Assembly: GCA_013398175.1 (NCBI GenBank)
Contig: VZRZ01001925.1
Coordinates: forward strand, 3,357,649 to 3,421,648
Length of the DNA: 64,000 nucleotides
Source of the DNA: Climacteris rufus
Taxonomy: Eukaryota > Chordata > Aves > Passeriformes > Climacteridae
Reading direction: 5' to 3'
Below, piece after piece: positions 1 to 14,000 of this stretch. The position numbers and the translations under genes were made by a program. Within the stretch, counting starts at the first letter, position 1. Each line of letters starts with the position of its first letter. A model generated the notes under the pieces. The model saw only the letters and a program-made list of their open reading frames with translations, did not search any database and was not told the DNA's origin.

Positions 1-3000
1 TGGTGACAGCTGCCACAGCTGCTCTGTGCTAGTGCAAGGTACCACAGTCAAAGAATTTTCTGAAGTGCGTGATTTTGAGCAATGCTGCATTCATGTGAAC
101 ACCAGAGTGCATAAAATCCAGGGCTTTTTAATGGACAGGGTTATTATGCAGGGGTATACCTCTGAGGTGTGCTAGGCCATCCTTCAAAAAAATACTCCCT
201 TTACCTGAAGATGAAGTATATTGAAATTTAGCTGGGCTGAAAGGTGAATCTCCTGGAATTTAAGCTCATACAGCATGCCAGAAAATGCTACAGTGTCAAC
301 ACATTGCTTCATGTAAATTTTTACCAGATGAAGTCCTCCAACCTTCTTATCCAGGTTTTATATTGCACAGGGGTTGTGCACTAGTATAGAAAATTAATAC
401 AATAAAATTCAATGTGAGACGTTGTAGAAGGAGATGTTTTTTCTGAACAAAGCTGTTTTCGGTCATTCCCGTGTCCAGGTTTCACTCCCCGCGCTCTCAC
501 CGCTCTGTGCAGGCTCCGAGCCCCGTGTGTGCAGGTGCTGGGGCCAGGCTGGGCTGTGTGCTGCAGGGAGAACATGGGACACCATCTGTCAAGCCCTTGC
601 TGTGTCTGCTGAGTTGTTCTTCACAACAGACTGGCTCTTAGACTGTGTTTTTCTTACACTTTCTAGGACTTACCTGCTATTTCAGTGTGATCTTTCACCT
701 CAGGTTCTTTTTCATCTCTGTAGATCTCAAGCAGCATTGCCTCTTTTTTGTTCCCTTGTTTGTGGGATCTTTATGGCTACAGTCTGTCCTCAGACAGGGT
801 ATGGAAGTGATGTGCTCTCCAACCTTGTTGTCTGTCCTTCCCCTGACATTGGAGAACAGATCTGCTGCAGCCAGGTTGGTTGTGCTTTCACATACACGGA
901 TGTCTCCATTCATAATTCATCCAGAACAATCTTAGCACTGGTTACAAATCTCTACAGCAGTGAGTATTTTCTTCTATGTATATACTTAAAAAATTTGCTT
1001 GAGAGAACAGTTATTCACTATAGCAAATGCCTATGGGGTAGTCTCAGGACACCAGGATTGCTGCAAGGATACAATTCCGAATATAGGAATAAATCACAAA
1101 CACCCTGTGAGAATCAGCAGAGATCTCAGCTCCATCCTGGCTTTTGCATGATCTACATCTTGTTTTGGCTGGGTTTTGCTGCAGCTGCACGAGACCATGT
1201 ACAGCATTCAGAAAGCAGTAGATTCTGGACTTGCATGTAACTTGTTCCTGCCAACCTTTTCTTCCTGAAAATGGAGCAGAAAGATAAAAATGGACCTGGA
1301 ACAAAAGCCTGCTAGCTGCCATAGTGCCTAGGGAGTGGTACTCATAGCTTTTTTGTTCTTGCTAGCTACTGCTGAGATGATTAAGTTATGGAGAGCTGAG
1401 GTGATTTTTACCTTAGAAAAGCACAGCAGGTGGTGACTAACAAAGACTTGGAGGATTGTTCTCGTATTATCTGAGATGAGTGTGCCTGTCCAGTAGGAAG
1501 CATCTTGTTGTTAGCCATCTCACCTCTCTTCTCCATGGTGAGGGCAGTACCAGCCTGAGCCCTGCCTGAAGGCCCCGGTGTGCAGAGGGCAGGAGGTAGG
1601 ACACAGCCTGGCACAAGTATCTCACACTTCTTGGCATCCTTCTGTCTCTGGTACCAGTTCTCCCACTGGACATATGGGACTGGAGTGAGCCAATGCTGGG
1701 ACGTAGGCTGGGAGAGCTGCCTGCCCTTCTTTGCTTCACTGTGAAGCAATAACTGAAAGGAAGCAGGAGAAAATACCGGCCTGGGTTGTGACCATGTAGC
1801 CACATGATCATCATTCAAGAATGATTTGATTCCTGAATGCCACATTCAGGAAATTCACGTTGAAGCTATTCACTGAATGTTTCTTTTTTGACTTCCAAAG
1901 CCAGGGGACTTCTAGACTCTTTTATAACAGATTATCTTCAGGGCTCTTTTTATCCAAGTCCTTTTAAAAAATGTAATGAAACGTGTTGTTAGTATCAGTT
2001 CAGGCTGTAAGAAATCAATGCCTTTTGAGATGGAAACCAGGAAAGGCATGGAGATTATTTCTGTAATATGTCAAGAAATCCCTCATCCTCTTCAGCAACA
2101 GCACATCTTTTAGTGCTGGTAAAGCTTGACCAGTACAGCTTGGAGAGGATGTGACCTTGAGAGCAGTAGTTACAGCAGTGAGTACAGTGAATCCCACCTT
2201 CAGCAACCTCTTGGGAACAGACAGAATTGCTCACTGAAGACAGGTAGCTATCTTTTATTCAGTGCATCTGAGATGACTGGTGATTGCTAAAAATGGAGCT
2301 AGCCTGGCAAGGTGGGGAAGGGAATGGGGGAGGTCTTTGTACAGAATTCACTGCATAGTTTTTATAGCACTGTTTCAGTGGCAGAATTCATACAGCAGAA
2401 GGAATCGGATACGCGAGCGGAGTACAATGTGTTACAGCACATAAGACAGCACGTCACAGTGCTAAAAATGCTACAGAAAGTGGAGTGGCCCAGAGAGAAA
2501 CGGAGCTTGTTGGGAGGCAGAGTTGGAGATCTTGCCTGGCGGAGGAGGGGTGTGCAGCTGGTGGGGTTAGGGTGGGTCTGGGTCCTGCAGGGATACAGGC
2601 TCATGGAAAACCTTCCCAGCCAATGTTGAAGGCTCCTGCAGCATTCACATCGACTTTGGCAGGGTAAGGGGCTGAGTGCCCAACACCCAGACAGCATAGT
2701 TGGTTGCATATTGCTCATGCACATCATAAATACTTCAAAGATGGGGCAATGGACATTAGCAAGTTCTGCCTGCTGCCTTAGCTAATAGATATCTACTTGG
2801 CTCCTGCGTGTGAGATGCGATTTAAAAGACGTTAACATGCAATATGGATGAGTGTGATTGTTACACAGAACATTACTGCTCCCTGGAATTGGAGTTCTGA
2901 TGGGTTTTTTTTTAATGCTCAAATAAAATAACTGTCAAATATGTTATCAGTCTCAGAAGAGACCTTCCCCTCCCCATTTCTTCAGGCTGAAGGAATGTGT

Positions 3001-3857
3001 TGCTGTCCCTGGTTTTTAAAGATAGAGCTGGAGAGTTTATCTCCATGTTAGATGTAAATGTTTAGTGAATTTGTTAGTTCAGCTGTGCAAGTCAAACCAT
3101 TCAGATGCATGGCTGTGTTTAGGCAACTTGCTTATTAATTGCAAATTTGTGCCTTAAGAGGACAAAAAAAGTCTTTTTTATTTGTGAGAGCAGAACAATT
3201 TCTGAAGCCTTGGCCCAGACACATCCCATGTGCATCCTAGACACAGTGGAGCACCTCTTTAAGAATGTATCACCTCTGGAGACTTGAGATGATAGCACAT
3301 AGGTGTTTGTGTGGATAGTATAAATGAATCCAGGAAAAGAACAAGATGAAATGTTATCTCCTGAAAATAGCTGTTGTCTGGGTGGCTGTGTTGAAGCTGT
3401 CTGGCTTCACCACCACCCCACCTCTCTGCACCCACAGCAGTGGAGCAGTGCAGCTCCATGGGAGTCAAGGTGTGCAACTCATGAAATAGAGAGGCAGGAA
3501 TGGGGATTTGGTCCAAGGAGGAGGACACAAAATTCTCTTCTCTTGAAAGATCTGGACTGAAAAAAAAAAAGTGTTACACCCAGCCTGGGAAGGGACCAAT
3601 GAATGCCTTGTTCTGAATTTCTTCTGCACAGACATAGCAGCAAGTGTGGGGCCATTACGAGTCAGTACAACCAATACCAGACCCAAAGTCTGGTGAGACA
3701 GAATTAAAAAGTGTGGTATCAAGAGGAAAAGAAAGGGAATATGTGGTCTGTTTTTCAAACTGGTAACTCACAAATGGTGTTCAGGACTGATGTCTAAAGA
3801 GGAAGGACTAGAAAAGATTTGGAAGTAAAAAGTAAAGCAAAGCATGTGAATAAACTC

Positions 3858-4000
3858 TCAGGGAAGGATTTTAAGAACAGGCTCGACAAGCAGCTGTCAT
3901 GGATGGTGTAAGTAAGGCTGCCCTGGCCTTAGGACCTGGGTGTGGACTGGCTGACCTGTGGAGATGCATTCTGGCCATATTTCCTGCGAGTTCTACAAGG
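3858..4000 (+). repeat. Old CR1-like LINE 3' fragment
   Basis: It reads like the 3' end of an old CR1 family: a 'ttaagaacaggctcgacaag' phrase, then a diverged counterpart of the 'GACTGGATGACC...GGTCCCTTCCAGCC' end motif near 3950-3985. It is heavily diverged, so subfamily and borders are uncertain. Confidence 0.55.
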
Positions 4001-4699
4001 TTGTGACAAGCTGATTCTGCAAACGCTCACAACAGTATAATGGGATACCTGGCATCCAGAGTCCCAGAAACAATTTAAAAATAGATTTAGAAAAGAGGTC
4101 AGACAAACTCCACACGGACAGGAAAAGAAATTAATGATACATTTTCCCTGAATGTGTCTGCCTTTACACACTCTGCATACTAATCCACAGCCACGAGCCG
4201 GCAGAAGGGGCTGAGCAGAGCCACATATGCTGTGTGAGAAGGGATCAGCACAGCTGCTCTGCATTTTCTTTACAGCATTTTGCTTTGAAATCAGTGTTGT
4301 CCATCTAGGCATTCAAATCCTGATCAGTGTACCAGCAAAGTCTGAAAAGCTGGTTCTCCATCCAGTCATATATAAAGAGCAGCTGCTGTGCCATGAAGGA
4401 AGCGACTGCATGGTTTGCACACAGAGAGGAAGGACACGGATCTTCTCAAGGGGTAGGTCAGGAAATGCTGCTACCTTGAAAGAGCAGAGAAGCAAGCAGC
4501 TGGCAAAGAGCCTTTAAGCCACTCTTAAATTACTCTAGAGGACAGATTTCATATGCCCTGACCTACAGCATGCAGCACAAGAACACAGTCTTCAGAGACT
4601 GCCACACAGATTTCCTAAATAATCAGGATTAGGAATGTTGTGTTTAAAAGAAGAAGGTCTGGACAATCTCAGTCCCAGTTTGAGCACACAGCTTCTAAG

Positions 4700-5432
4700 A
4701 TCCACAGAATCATAGAACATGCTGAGTTGGAAGGGAGCCATCAGGATCATCCAGTCCAACTCCTGGCCTGGTGCAGGATACCCCAAGAATCCCACTGTGT
4801 GCCTGAGAGCGTTGTCCAAACACTTCTTGAACTCAGACAGGCTTGGTGCTGTGACCGCTTTCCTGGGGAGCCTGTTCCAGTGCCTGATCACCCTCTGGGT
4901 GACAAACCTTTTCTTGATATCCAACCTAACCTCCCCTGACTCAGCTTCATGCCGTTTCCTTGGGTCCTGTCACTGGTCACGAGAGTGAAGGGAACAGTGC
5001 CCGTTCCCTCTACGTCCCCTCGTGAGGATGTTGAAGACCACACTGAGGTCTTCCCTCAGTCTCCTCCAGGCTGAACAAACCCAGTGACCTCAGCTGCTCC
5101 TCCTGAGCTTCCCCTCCAGTCCCATCACCATCCTTGTGCCCACCTTTGAACGCTCTCTAGTAGCTTAATGTCTTTTTTATATTGTGATGCCTAAACTGCC
5201 CCCAGAGCTCGAGCTGAGGCCACTCCACTGCAGAGCAGAGCAGGACAATCCCCTCCACCGCCCTGCTGGCCATGCTGTGCCTGATGCCCCCAGGACACTC
5301 ACGGATGTCCCTCCCGGCTGCCAGGGCACTGCTGGCTCATGTCAGCTTGCCGTCCACCAGAATCCCCAGCTCCCTTTCCTCAGCGCTGCTCTCCAGCCTC
5401 TCGTTCCCCAGTCTGTACTCACAGCCAGGTTT
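4700..5432 (-). mobile_element. CR1 LINE, 3' end, 5'-truncated
   Basis: The plus strand begins AGAATCATAGAA near 4705 and continues 'gttggaaggga...ccagtccaactcc', the reverse complement of the canonical CR1 tail. The minus strand (around 4790-4924) still reads the C terminus of the CR1 ORF2 reverse-transcriptase polyprotein: DIKKRFVTQRVIRHWNRLPR followed by PSLSEFKKCLDNALR. It is truncated on its 5' side near 5430, as most bird CR1 copies are, and cannot be mobile. It lies inside the RIMS4 intron in antisense. Confidence 0.92.
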
Positions 5433-7850
5433 ATTCTGCACATAACCGTGTCACAAAAGACAGAAGTGGTTTATGCGCTCGCTCATCTGTGTCACAGAGC
5501 CGGGGTGGCGGTCGGGACCTGCCCAGCACGGGGACCGCGTGTTCCCAGCCGGGCGCTGCTGCGGGGTCGTGTCTCCCTCTCGTGGCTGTGCCTGCGCTCC
5601 TGCCGGCCCGAGCTGTGTCCCTGCCAGCCCTGCAGCCTGCGGGGGCCGCGGCCGTGCCGGCTGCCTCTTGTGCCAGCGACACTTTGGGCATAGAAATGGC
5701 ACTTTTGTGCATTTGGCTGAAATGGCGTTTGCAGTGTGTGCTGAGCCTCGGCGGGAGCTGCTACCTGAGCAAGCAGTGTTAATGTTCATGCAGGTTTCTG
5801 CTGTGTTGGTGGGCTCAGAGATCCCAGCATCAAGAGTATCTAGCGTCATCTTTCTGCTGTCTCTGCTCTACCTCCTTACCTACAGCCAAGGATCATGGTC
5901 TGAGCATCCTCCCACAAAATGTCCTTAATTTGTCCTTGCCACCCTGGAGGCATCACTGCCTCCCCTCCGTGCTCACCCTCTGCCTTCCAGTCAGTAAGAG
6001 AGTTGCATTCACCTTATGACCAATTCCGCAGCAAACCCACAATCTTTAACCCTGTTAAAATCGTTCCTGTTTGGCTGTGGCAAAGCAGAGCCCGTAAATC
6101 ATGATTAGTGAAAGCAAAGGGCCAGAGAAGAGATAATTAATTTCGCTTTGCTGTTCAAAGGCTGTGCTGCCCCTGCTCAGTGGAGGATTTGTGCCCTTTA
6201 GACAAAAGGCTGACAAGTGTCACCTGTTAATCTTCTCTGTGTGCGGCTCTTTGCAGCGTGAGATGGTCCTGTCACAGGGCCCTGCTGGCTGTGACAGCTG
6301 CTATTTGCAAGTCAGCTGCAAAATTCTCCCTCTTTATTCCTCTGGCTATTTTTAGCATTTCTCTTTAGAAGCAATAAAAAAAAAAGACATCTCGTATGGG
6401 TGATAAGCAGGTTGTAGTGATTGTTCCTCTTAAGGGAGAGGCATGTTTGGTAAGGGGAGGGGAAGGGCTTTCCGGGATTGCTCCAGTGTGTGTGAAACAC
6501 ATCTGCTGCCTGTCACCCAAGGTGGAGACACCACTGTCACCTGCAGCAGATCCCTTCAGGGGCCTGTCTCCCTGCCAGCACATGCAGTGTGTGCTGGTTC
6601 AGCTGGAGAGCTGCTTTCTGAATCAAGAGCAAGTCAGAACAGTTCAGTATCTGCGGAGGTCAGGCAAGAGAAGTCTGCTGAGCGTGCAGCATGTTCCAGA
6701 GTGGCAGGGGAGGGCTCTTGGGAGCACCAGGGCTGCATTTAAAGAGCTGAAAGAAGTCACAGTGCTCCCTGGAGCTCTTTTCCTCCCTGCTTTAGCTGCA
6801 GAAAAAACAATTGAGTGAATGGGGAAGGTCTGTCCAACTAATGTTGCCATACGTGTCCCCCTCACCTCACCTCACCATCCCAGCTTCTCTCTGAGCACTT
6901 GACAGACAGAGCTCACCAGGCTGGATTTGAGCATCCTAAATTTAGTCTATTCTGCTAAATGGTTCCTGCTGGTTTAAATTCACATTCATACTAAATTTTT
7001 ACATTTTTATTTTCCCCTTCCCTCTCCCCTCAAGGGAGAAGCAGTGGCTTTCTTGGAGGTAGCTTATGATTTTTCCAGACAGAAATTGTTTCCATTCCAG
7101 GGTTATTGGCAATACCCAAATATATGTCCAGGAATTGGTCAAAGCCAAGATTTAGAGCTGCTGCTTCTAATGTCTAATAAAGCAGCACAGCAAAAGGTCA
7201 GCCTCTGTGCAATATAGCACTCAGTTCAACCAGCTAATGGCATAATCTATTAAAGAATTAATTCCCTGTCTTTCCTTCCACTCAGATATAACAACGGTGG
7301 GGAACATTAACTGTCTAACCTAATACTGAGTTTCATATAGTGCTAGTAAACCTATTAACTAGGGCTGTTATCCAGACTGACGGAGTCTTGACCTTGGCCT
7401 GTGTTTCTAAGTGAGCTTTGCCATTCCCCTTGGGATCAGCCTCAGTGTTTCAAACCAGCAGCAGCTTCATTCAGGCAGCAGCTCTGCTGCCCTCCTTGCA
7501 GGGGTCTGTGCTGGTGGCCCAGCCCTGGTGTCCCTGCAGCAGTGTCCTGCCCTCTTGCTGTAGTTTGCACTGAGGAGTATTCGTCATTTCAAGGTCATCC
7601 AGAGCCCTCCAACTTTAGAATTTATGGAGGATAACAGCATCTTTTACTGTGCTGTAAACACTTCAGTTGACATCAGTTCACCTTTAGCCCAGCAGCTCTT
7701 GCTCCTGTGCTTTTTAACACTGTCCTTCATGCTCTCCTGCAGTATTCCTCTGTATCAATGATGCAGGCTGCAGCATCAGCTGCTCTGTTAGCAGGTGCTT
7801 TTATTTTCTCCTGAGCTGCCCCAGCTGCTGGGCAGAGCCTTTGCTAGCAG

Positions 7851-7960
7851 CATTCATAGCATCACAGAATGACTTCGAAGGGATCTTAAATATCATTTAG
7901 TTCTAGTCCTGCTGCCATGGGCAGGGATAGCTCTCACTAGACAGAGGAGGGGTGGGCTGG
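7851..7960 (-). repeat. Short CR1 3' fragment
   Basis: The plus strand reads 'catcacagaatgacttcgaa' then 'gggatcttaaatatcattta' and 'gctgccatgggcaggga', a diverged reverse complement of the CR1 3' end. Only about 110 bases remain. Confidence 0.8.
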
Positions 7961-10919
7961 TGTGAGCACAGGTGGCTTTTCTCCATGCACATACAAAGTG
8001 CAGATGAATACTTGGCATCAGCCTTTGATGTGATACTCTCCCTGGCAGGTAAGAGGAAGTGGTTTAGTGAATTATTTTGAGTATTCAAGGGCCAGAAGGG
8101 TTTCTCTTGTTTGCTCTTCTGCAGCACACAGGGTTTCTGTACATGGTCTTCTCCCAGCTTTGTGTCCCCTCTGCAGTAACATGGCTGGACTTTCCCCTGG
8201 AGAAGAATTGCTCCAAGATGTGGTTCCAGGTGTGCCATGAACTCTCATAGCCCTCAGCTTCACTCAATCCTGAGCCTGCCTGCTTCTGTCCTGGTCCTCA
8301 GCATCTTGTTAATTAGCCTAAGCATCTGTTCTGAGCACAGCAGTGAACATTTCCCTGAAGGGCTGTGAGTTGTCTTGCCAGATTGTTATTTACGTGCTCG
8401 TTCAGGTCACACACTCCCCAGGGCCGGAGCGAGACCCGAGTTTGGCCCATTTGTCTTCTGTGAGTTGAAGAGAATAAAGAAAACATTTACCTTCTGGCTG
8501 ATCGTCCATTCATCTCCTGCTGAATCTTACATCTTGGTCTGTCAGGTCTCCTTTTTCCTGCACTATTTGGAGTTCTTGAAGCACTAGTTTTCATCCTTTT
8601 TTGACTCTGTGTGCAGCCCAAAACGCCTGAGCCAGCAGGGTCACAGAGTCTCTCTGGTCCTTGTGTACACCAGGACTCACTTCTTTCCTCCTTGTATGGG
8701 CAAATCATGAGCTTGATAAAGCCTGTCTGGCTCTGGACGCCCTCTTCTTCCCCCATCCCATGTCCCTGCAGATTTTCCAGCCCTGGGGATCTCTCTCTCT
8801 GTGCACAGTTTATCCTGGGGAGCCTGGCCACAAATCCAGCACCTCTGCCCTGGTCCCAGAGGTGGCTGCCCCAGCAGGGCTGGCAGATGGCAGGTGGGTG
8901 GTGGGGCAGGAATTGTGTACCCACAGGGAGCAGAGTGTGGCCCTGTGCCACCTCTGCCCCCTAGAAGGACAGTGACACTGGGGATGCACCTTGTGCTGCT
9001 GAGGGATTGGTGTCACAGGAAACTGAGAAAAGTGTTCAGCTTTCTTTGCAATTAATGCTAGTGATAAATGCAGCTGTTTCTGTTGTGTCTCAAAATATCA
9101 CCTGGAGAGTTTATGCAAACTGTGGATGCAAGGTGAAAAAAACACTGAACTGTGGAAAATACACCCCTGAAGAGCCCCTCCCAAGCCTGTCACCCAGCAT
9201 GCCAACACTCCCTCATCCCTTTTCATAAAAGTGACATTCATAAAGAGCTCAAGGGCAGGGTTTTCCATGCTGATGGCTCAGCAGCTCCCTGTGTAGCAGC
9301 AATAATCAGGTTTCTCAAAGAGCCAGGTCAGTGTAGAAGGGAGGTGCAGTACTCCATGGAAAAGTCAGGCCATTTAATGCAGTGCCCCTGTCACAGGCAG
9401 CTGAGCCTGTGATGAGGACACATGCTGGTGATATGGCCTCTCCAGTCCCATGTGTGGTGAGATGCTGAGGTGTGTGTGCTAGTGTTCTCCTTCCTTGTCA
9501 GAATAAATAAATACTCCCATGGGGCTGAGAGCAGGTCTGCAAATGGCTAATGAGAGCTGAAGTCCCAACCTGAAATTAACACACTGCTGGTTCAATGGGG
9601 TTTAAAAAGAATTTATTTTCTTTTCAATGTCTTTTAAATGTAGCTGGCTTGCAGGAGGGCATCAGTGAGTCTTTGTGGCTGACTCAGCTGTGTGAGAGGC
9701 TGTGGACCCCAGCCCACCCTGCAGGCAGGGCTTCACTGTGCCGTCACTTGTACCCAATGTGCAGCCTCCTCACAGCATCCATTGTGAGAAACAGATCTGG
9801 GGAACAGGGGGCTGTAGCATTACATGGGTATCTGCTCCCCTCCAAAGATGTGTGGAAGTGGAGGAGGTTTGTAATTGTGCCTGACTTTGGCAAGCAGCAG
9901 GCAGAGAGCAACCCCCGGCGCGGCAGCGTGGGTATCCCGGCACAGAGCTCCTGACGTGTGTCTCAGCAGCTGTGTCATGCTTTGGCAGATGCCTGCAGGA
10001 CAAATGTAGGTGTCAAATGCTGGCCTCAAGCCTCCTTGCCATTTGCAGCAAGTTTTTCTACAACCTCCAAAACAGCTGCGTAAATCAGGGTATGACTGGG
10101 TAAATCTTGATTTGTGTCAGTGTACCGCAGGGTTTGATGTTTTTGTGTTGGTACACACATGTCCAAGTGCAGTGGCCAGCACCTACAGCTGTGCTATGGG
10201 CAGCCTCAGTGCCTGGTGGTTAGATTCGGAGGCTCTGTCCCTCCAACAGCTTTTATTTTGTTGTGGCAGAGACTTGTGTTTGAGGATGTTGTCCCATTAG
10301 CCTTGCACCAGTGTTCAGATCCTCTTTGTCACTATGGTCATGGAAGCAGCTGTGAAAACCACAGAGTGGATGGGATGGATGCTTCTGGTGTTGAGCAGTA
10401 GGAAATGGGACTGTCTGGTCAAAAAGGAGATGTATTGCTCTGTGTGTGAATAGGGAATTGAGTCCCTGTTGGGGATTGATGGTTGCCCCACTCATCTCAC
10501 TTGGAACTGCTGCTTTAGATGCATTGTTTCCTCCCCAGAAATGAGAATTTGGAAGGGATGGCTAGGAAGGGATGGCCACCAAGACAGATCTTACAAGCTA
10601 TTCTAGGAATCTGCTGCCTGAAGAGGTGACAGACCGCATATGAGGCTGAGATGGCAGAGATTTTCTTTATAGACAATTAGTTACAGCTAAACAAGTACTG
10701 GCCAGCTGGTGACTGCAGCCGTTATTGGGGATTTTGTGTGAGGAAAGAGATTTCAAATGGATTCCATGTAACTGAACAGTGTGGAATCAGTGAGTTTTGC
10801 TCGAAAAAAGGCTTCTGTAGATGTCATTCATTTCGAAGATATATTAAATCTGGTTCTGTAGTTACTGGGTTGCTTTAAAACACAAATTAACCGCTTGCCA
10901 AAATAATTTTCTTTTGCAG

Positions 10920-11032
10920 CTTGAATTTCAGTGGAGTCCATCTGGCATCTGCTGGGCAGTTTAGTGACTTCCTGGGGAGCATGGGCCCTGCACAGTTTGT
11001 TGGCCGCCAGACCTTGGCCACCACCTCGATGG
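10920..11032 (+). CDS. RIMS4: RIMS4 coding exon, linker before C2B
   Basis: The acceptor is cttttgcag ending at 10919 and the donor is GTAAGG at 11033. The first base completes a codon begun in the missing upstream exon. It reads LNFSGVHLASAGQFSDFLGS and on to RQTLATTSMG. The human equivalent is LNYGGVCLASDAQFSDFLGS, so a few positions before the FSDFLG block differ. Confidence 0.95.
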
Positions 11033-14000
11033 GTAAGGGTGGCTTTAATTTAGTCTTGAACAGACAGCTCCTACAAACCACCTAATAATGTGTCCAGTAT
11101 CTGCTGATCTAACATTGTCCTGCTCCATTTCTCTGTTAAATCGAGTGAGCTTGCCTGAAAGGTTTTGCTGACTGCAGCAAATGTGGCATTAGGAGGAGAA
11201 CAGCAGCTTTGTGCTTTTCTCCCTCAGCTCTCAAAGGCACAGACTAAGTAAAATGCAGCTAAAATCCTGAAAATGCCTCCTGTGCGTCTTGGGGCTTCTC
11301 TTTCTCTCTAAGGCTCATCAGGTGCTTTAAGACTTTTCTTATGGTCCACCATAATTGCATTTTCCAAAGCAGCCTGCAATCCTAGATTCTTCCATTTGGG
11401 AGAGATGAAAGGCTCACTGCCACAAAGAGTAGGAGACTGAGAACCAAAGCCATGTTAGAGGGCTCCCAGTCGAGTTTGCTTTTAAAAATGTGGCCTGGAA
11501 TCACTGTGGTGGAGCTTCTCCAGAGTAACACAGGAGGAGATCAGGCACATACAGTTTGTTGCACCTTGTAGCAGGAGGGACATGAAGATTGCTTTTTATA
11601 ACTTTTTAATAGCCTAGGGATATATTGTTTTGGAAGTCTTGTATATATTTTGACATTTTTGTCTTAGGGGATGTGGAAATTGGCTTGCAAGAGCGAAATG
11701 GGCAGCTAGAAGTGGATATCATTCAGGCTCGAGGACTGACACCAAAACCCGGCTCCAAAACACTGCCAGGTAGGATGCTTTGATTTCCTACAGTAATTCC
11801 CTCAGCCCAGCCTCCTGCAATGCTTGTGAATAAGAAAAATTTGAATTTTGCTTGGCTTGGCCAGGACTAAGCAGTCTGTGGGCAGTACTGAGAACAAGGC
11901 TGCTTGTGCAAATCTTTTCCCTGCTCTAAGTGCCTTCTTTAGAAACACCTGAGGCATGGCACTCTTGTCTTTTCTGAAGTGAGCATGAAGATTTTCTTCA
12001 TATTTGACCATGTTTATGTTTTCCAGCTGCTTACATCAAAGCCTACCTGCTAGAGAATGGAGTGTGCATTGCGAAAAAGAAGACAAAAGTGGCGCGCAAA
12101 TCCTTAGACCCTTTGTACAATCAGGTGTTACTGTTTGCTGAGAGTCCCCAGGGCAAAGTATTACAGGTAAGATGAGCAAGTCTCAGGTCTGCCCCTCTGC
12201 CTCTTCCACCTCTCATGGAAGATACTAACTCTGGCAAGGGATCTGGTTAACTAACATAGATGAGGAAAAGCCAATGTTTTCATCGAGCCAGATGTGCTCG
12301 AACTCAACAAGTGGAAAGGAAACCCCTTTTTTCATACTCAACCTATATATTTGACACCCTTCCGGGTACCATGAATGCCTACCAGGAAAAGATTGAATTT
12401 TGAATTTTTTTAATCCTTTTTTTCCCACCCAAATAGGAGATAGGTGGTACCTGTAGGTGCTAAACAATCTTGCAGCATGGGTTATATTCAGTGTTTATAC
12501 ACATTCAGAGCACTCTGCTTTGCCATCACCCAATCACATATCCCACCCTTTTCTACCTCCTCACTGTTACTGCCATACATTTTCTACCATATTCACATTT
12601 TCAACTCTGCATCTATGTTTCCAGAGCAAAGAGTGATTTGCATTGCTAATTCATAGCAAAATCATTTCCATCCAATAAAGCGTGGCTAAAATCTTTTTGT
12701 AATACTAATGTAATTAATCCATGAGTGTCTACTGTTTACCTCCACTGGCATATGAATTGCTAGCTAATGTGCTGGACCCTTTTCATTAGTGACCTTTTCC
12801 TCATTTACCTTGATTAGAAGCATTTTCCCTAGATGCAACAAGACTGCACATTTATGACTGAAATGGAGTGGGACCTGGCTTGGTCTGCTCTTGCCTTGCA
12901 GGGTTTCCTTACCTGCTGCCTTGCTGCCAGGAAAGGCACTTATTCCAAGAATAAAATGAGGAGCTTAGCTCTTTGCTGACGGCTGTGTCACCAAACCAAC
13001 ATTGTGCAGTGGCTTGCTCCGTCTCCTGCTGGCCTAGAGTGTGAATTTTTGTTTTTTGATTGACATTCGTTGTCTCTCCTACCTCATTTCACAGAAAATT
13101 GTAACGTTGTGGTTATTTGGAGCCTAGGGAAAGAAGCTGTCAGGATTAGCCAGAGATCACTAATGGCTGTCATAACCCATCCTACTCATCCTCTCCTCTT
13201 CAGAACACGGACTCACTCTGCAGTCAGTCGTCACCTTTGTCTTGAGCCACACAGGGCCCCTTGGCCACGTGCAGACCTCCAGCATGCCTAAGCCCATGAC
13301 CCTCACTGCATCTGTTGTTCCACCCACTGGTCTCCATCGTGTCGTAAGTGTGATTCAGCTTTCCCTGCTCCTCTGCCAGCTCTCTCATTAGCCCTTCCTG
13401 TGTGTCTGTGAGCCGTTCTGGGCCGTCTGTTCTGCTTGCCCTGCATGTCACTCACGTGTGCCCCTCGTGTCACTGGTCGCACTGCCAGCGCTGGGCTCCT
13501 GCCCTTCCTCCAGGTGAGTGGCCATGCCTTGTCTCCATCTGCCCTGTGCCATGAGCTCTGTGTGCAGAAGTTAAATCAGGCTCTTCATCTCAAACTGTTG
13601 GCTTTTGACCCAAGTGGTTGCCCATCTTTTTTTGGGGTTGTTGTTTTATTTTTCCAGATCAGGAGCTCTTTCCCTTCTCCCCAGGCCACCTTTTGGTGTG
13701 TCCAAGGCCTTTTACATGCCAGGACCAGGTTTTGCCTGCAGGTGTTGGACTGCAGCTCTGGGGATACTTTGTGCAAATGCTGTCCCTGCCTAACAGAATA
13801 GTGTCTCATCCACATGCACATTCACCTGTTTTCTATGGGGGAAAAAAGAATCTGATAACATTAGGATTTGCAAACGTGCTTAAAATAAAAAAAGTAATAT
13901 CATCAGCCAGAGCTTCACATCACCTGTTAGTAGAGTAAATATTTCTGGTCTTCTGTAATAAAGCTCCAGGAAGCTGGATGAGTAGAAAGAAGGGTTGGTC

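Larger units (their letters stand above)
1..10919 (+). other. RIMS4: RIMS4 intron (3' part), no coding exon recognised
   Basis: This is the intron preceding the residue-80 exon. I looked for the expected upstream exon (human residues about 33-79, with the ASHESIEDSMNSYG stretch) and did not find it. The intron holds three CR1 LINE fragments (about 3858-4000, 4700-5432 and 7851-7960), a GC-rich patch around 5500-5680 and otherwise unremarkable sequence. Confidence 0.75.

Noticed and set aside
1..10919. Search for RIMS4 exons 1-2
   Set aside because: No match to the ESIEDSMNSYG region or the N-terminal block, so these exons are taken to lie outside the window.
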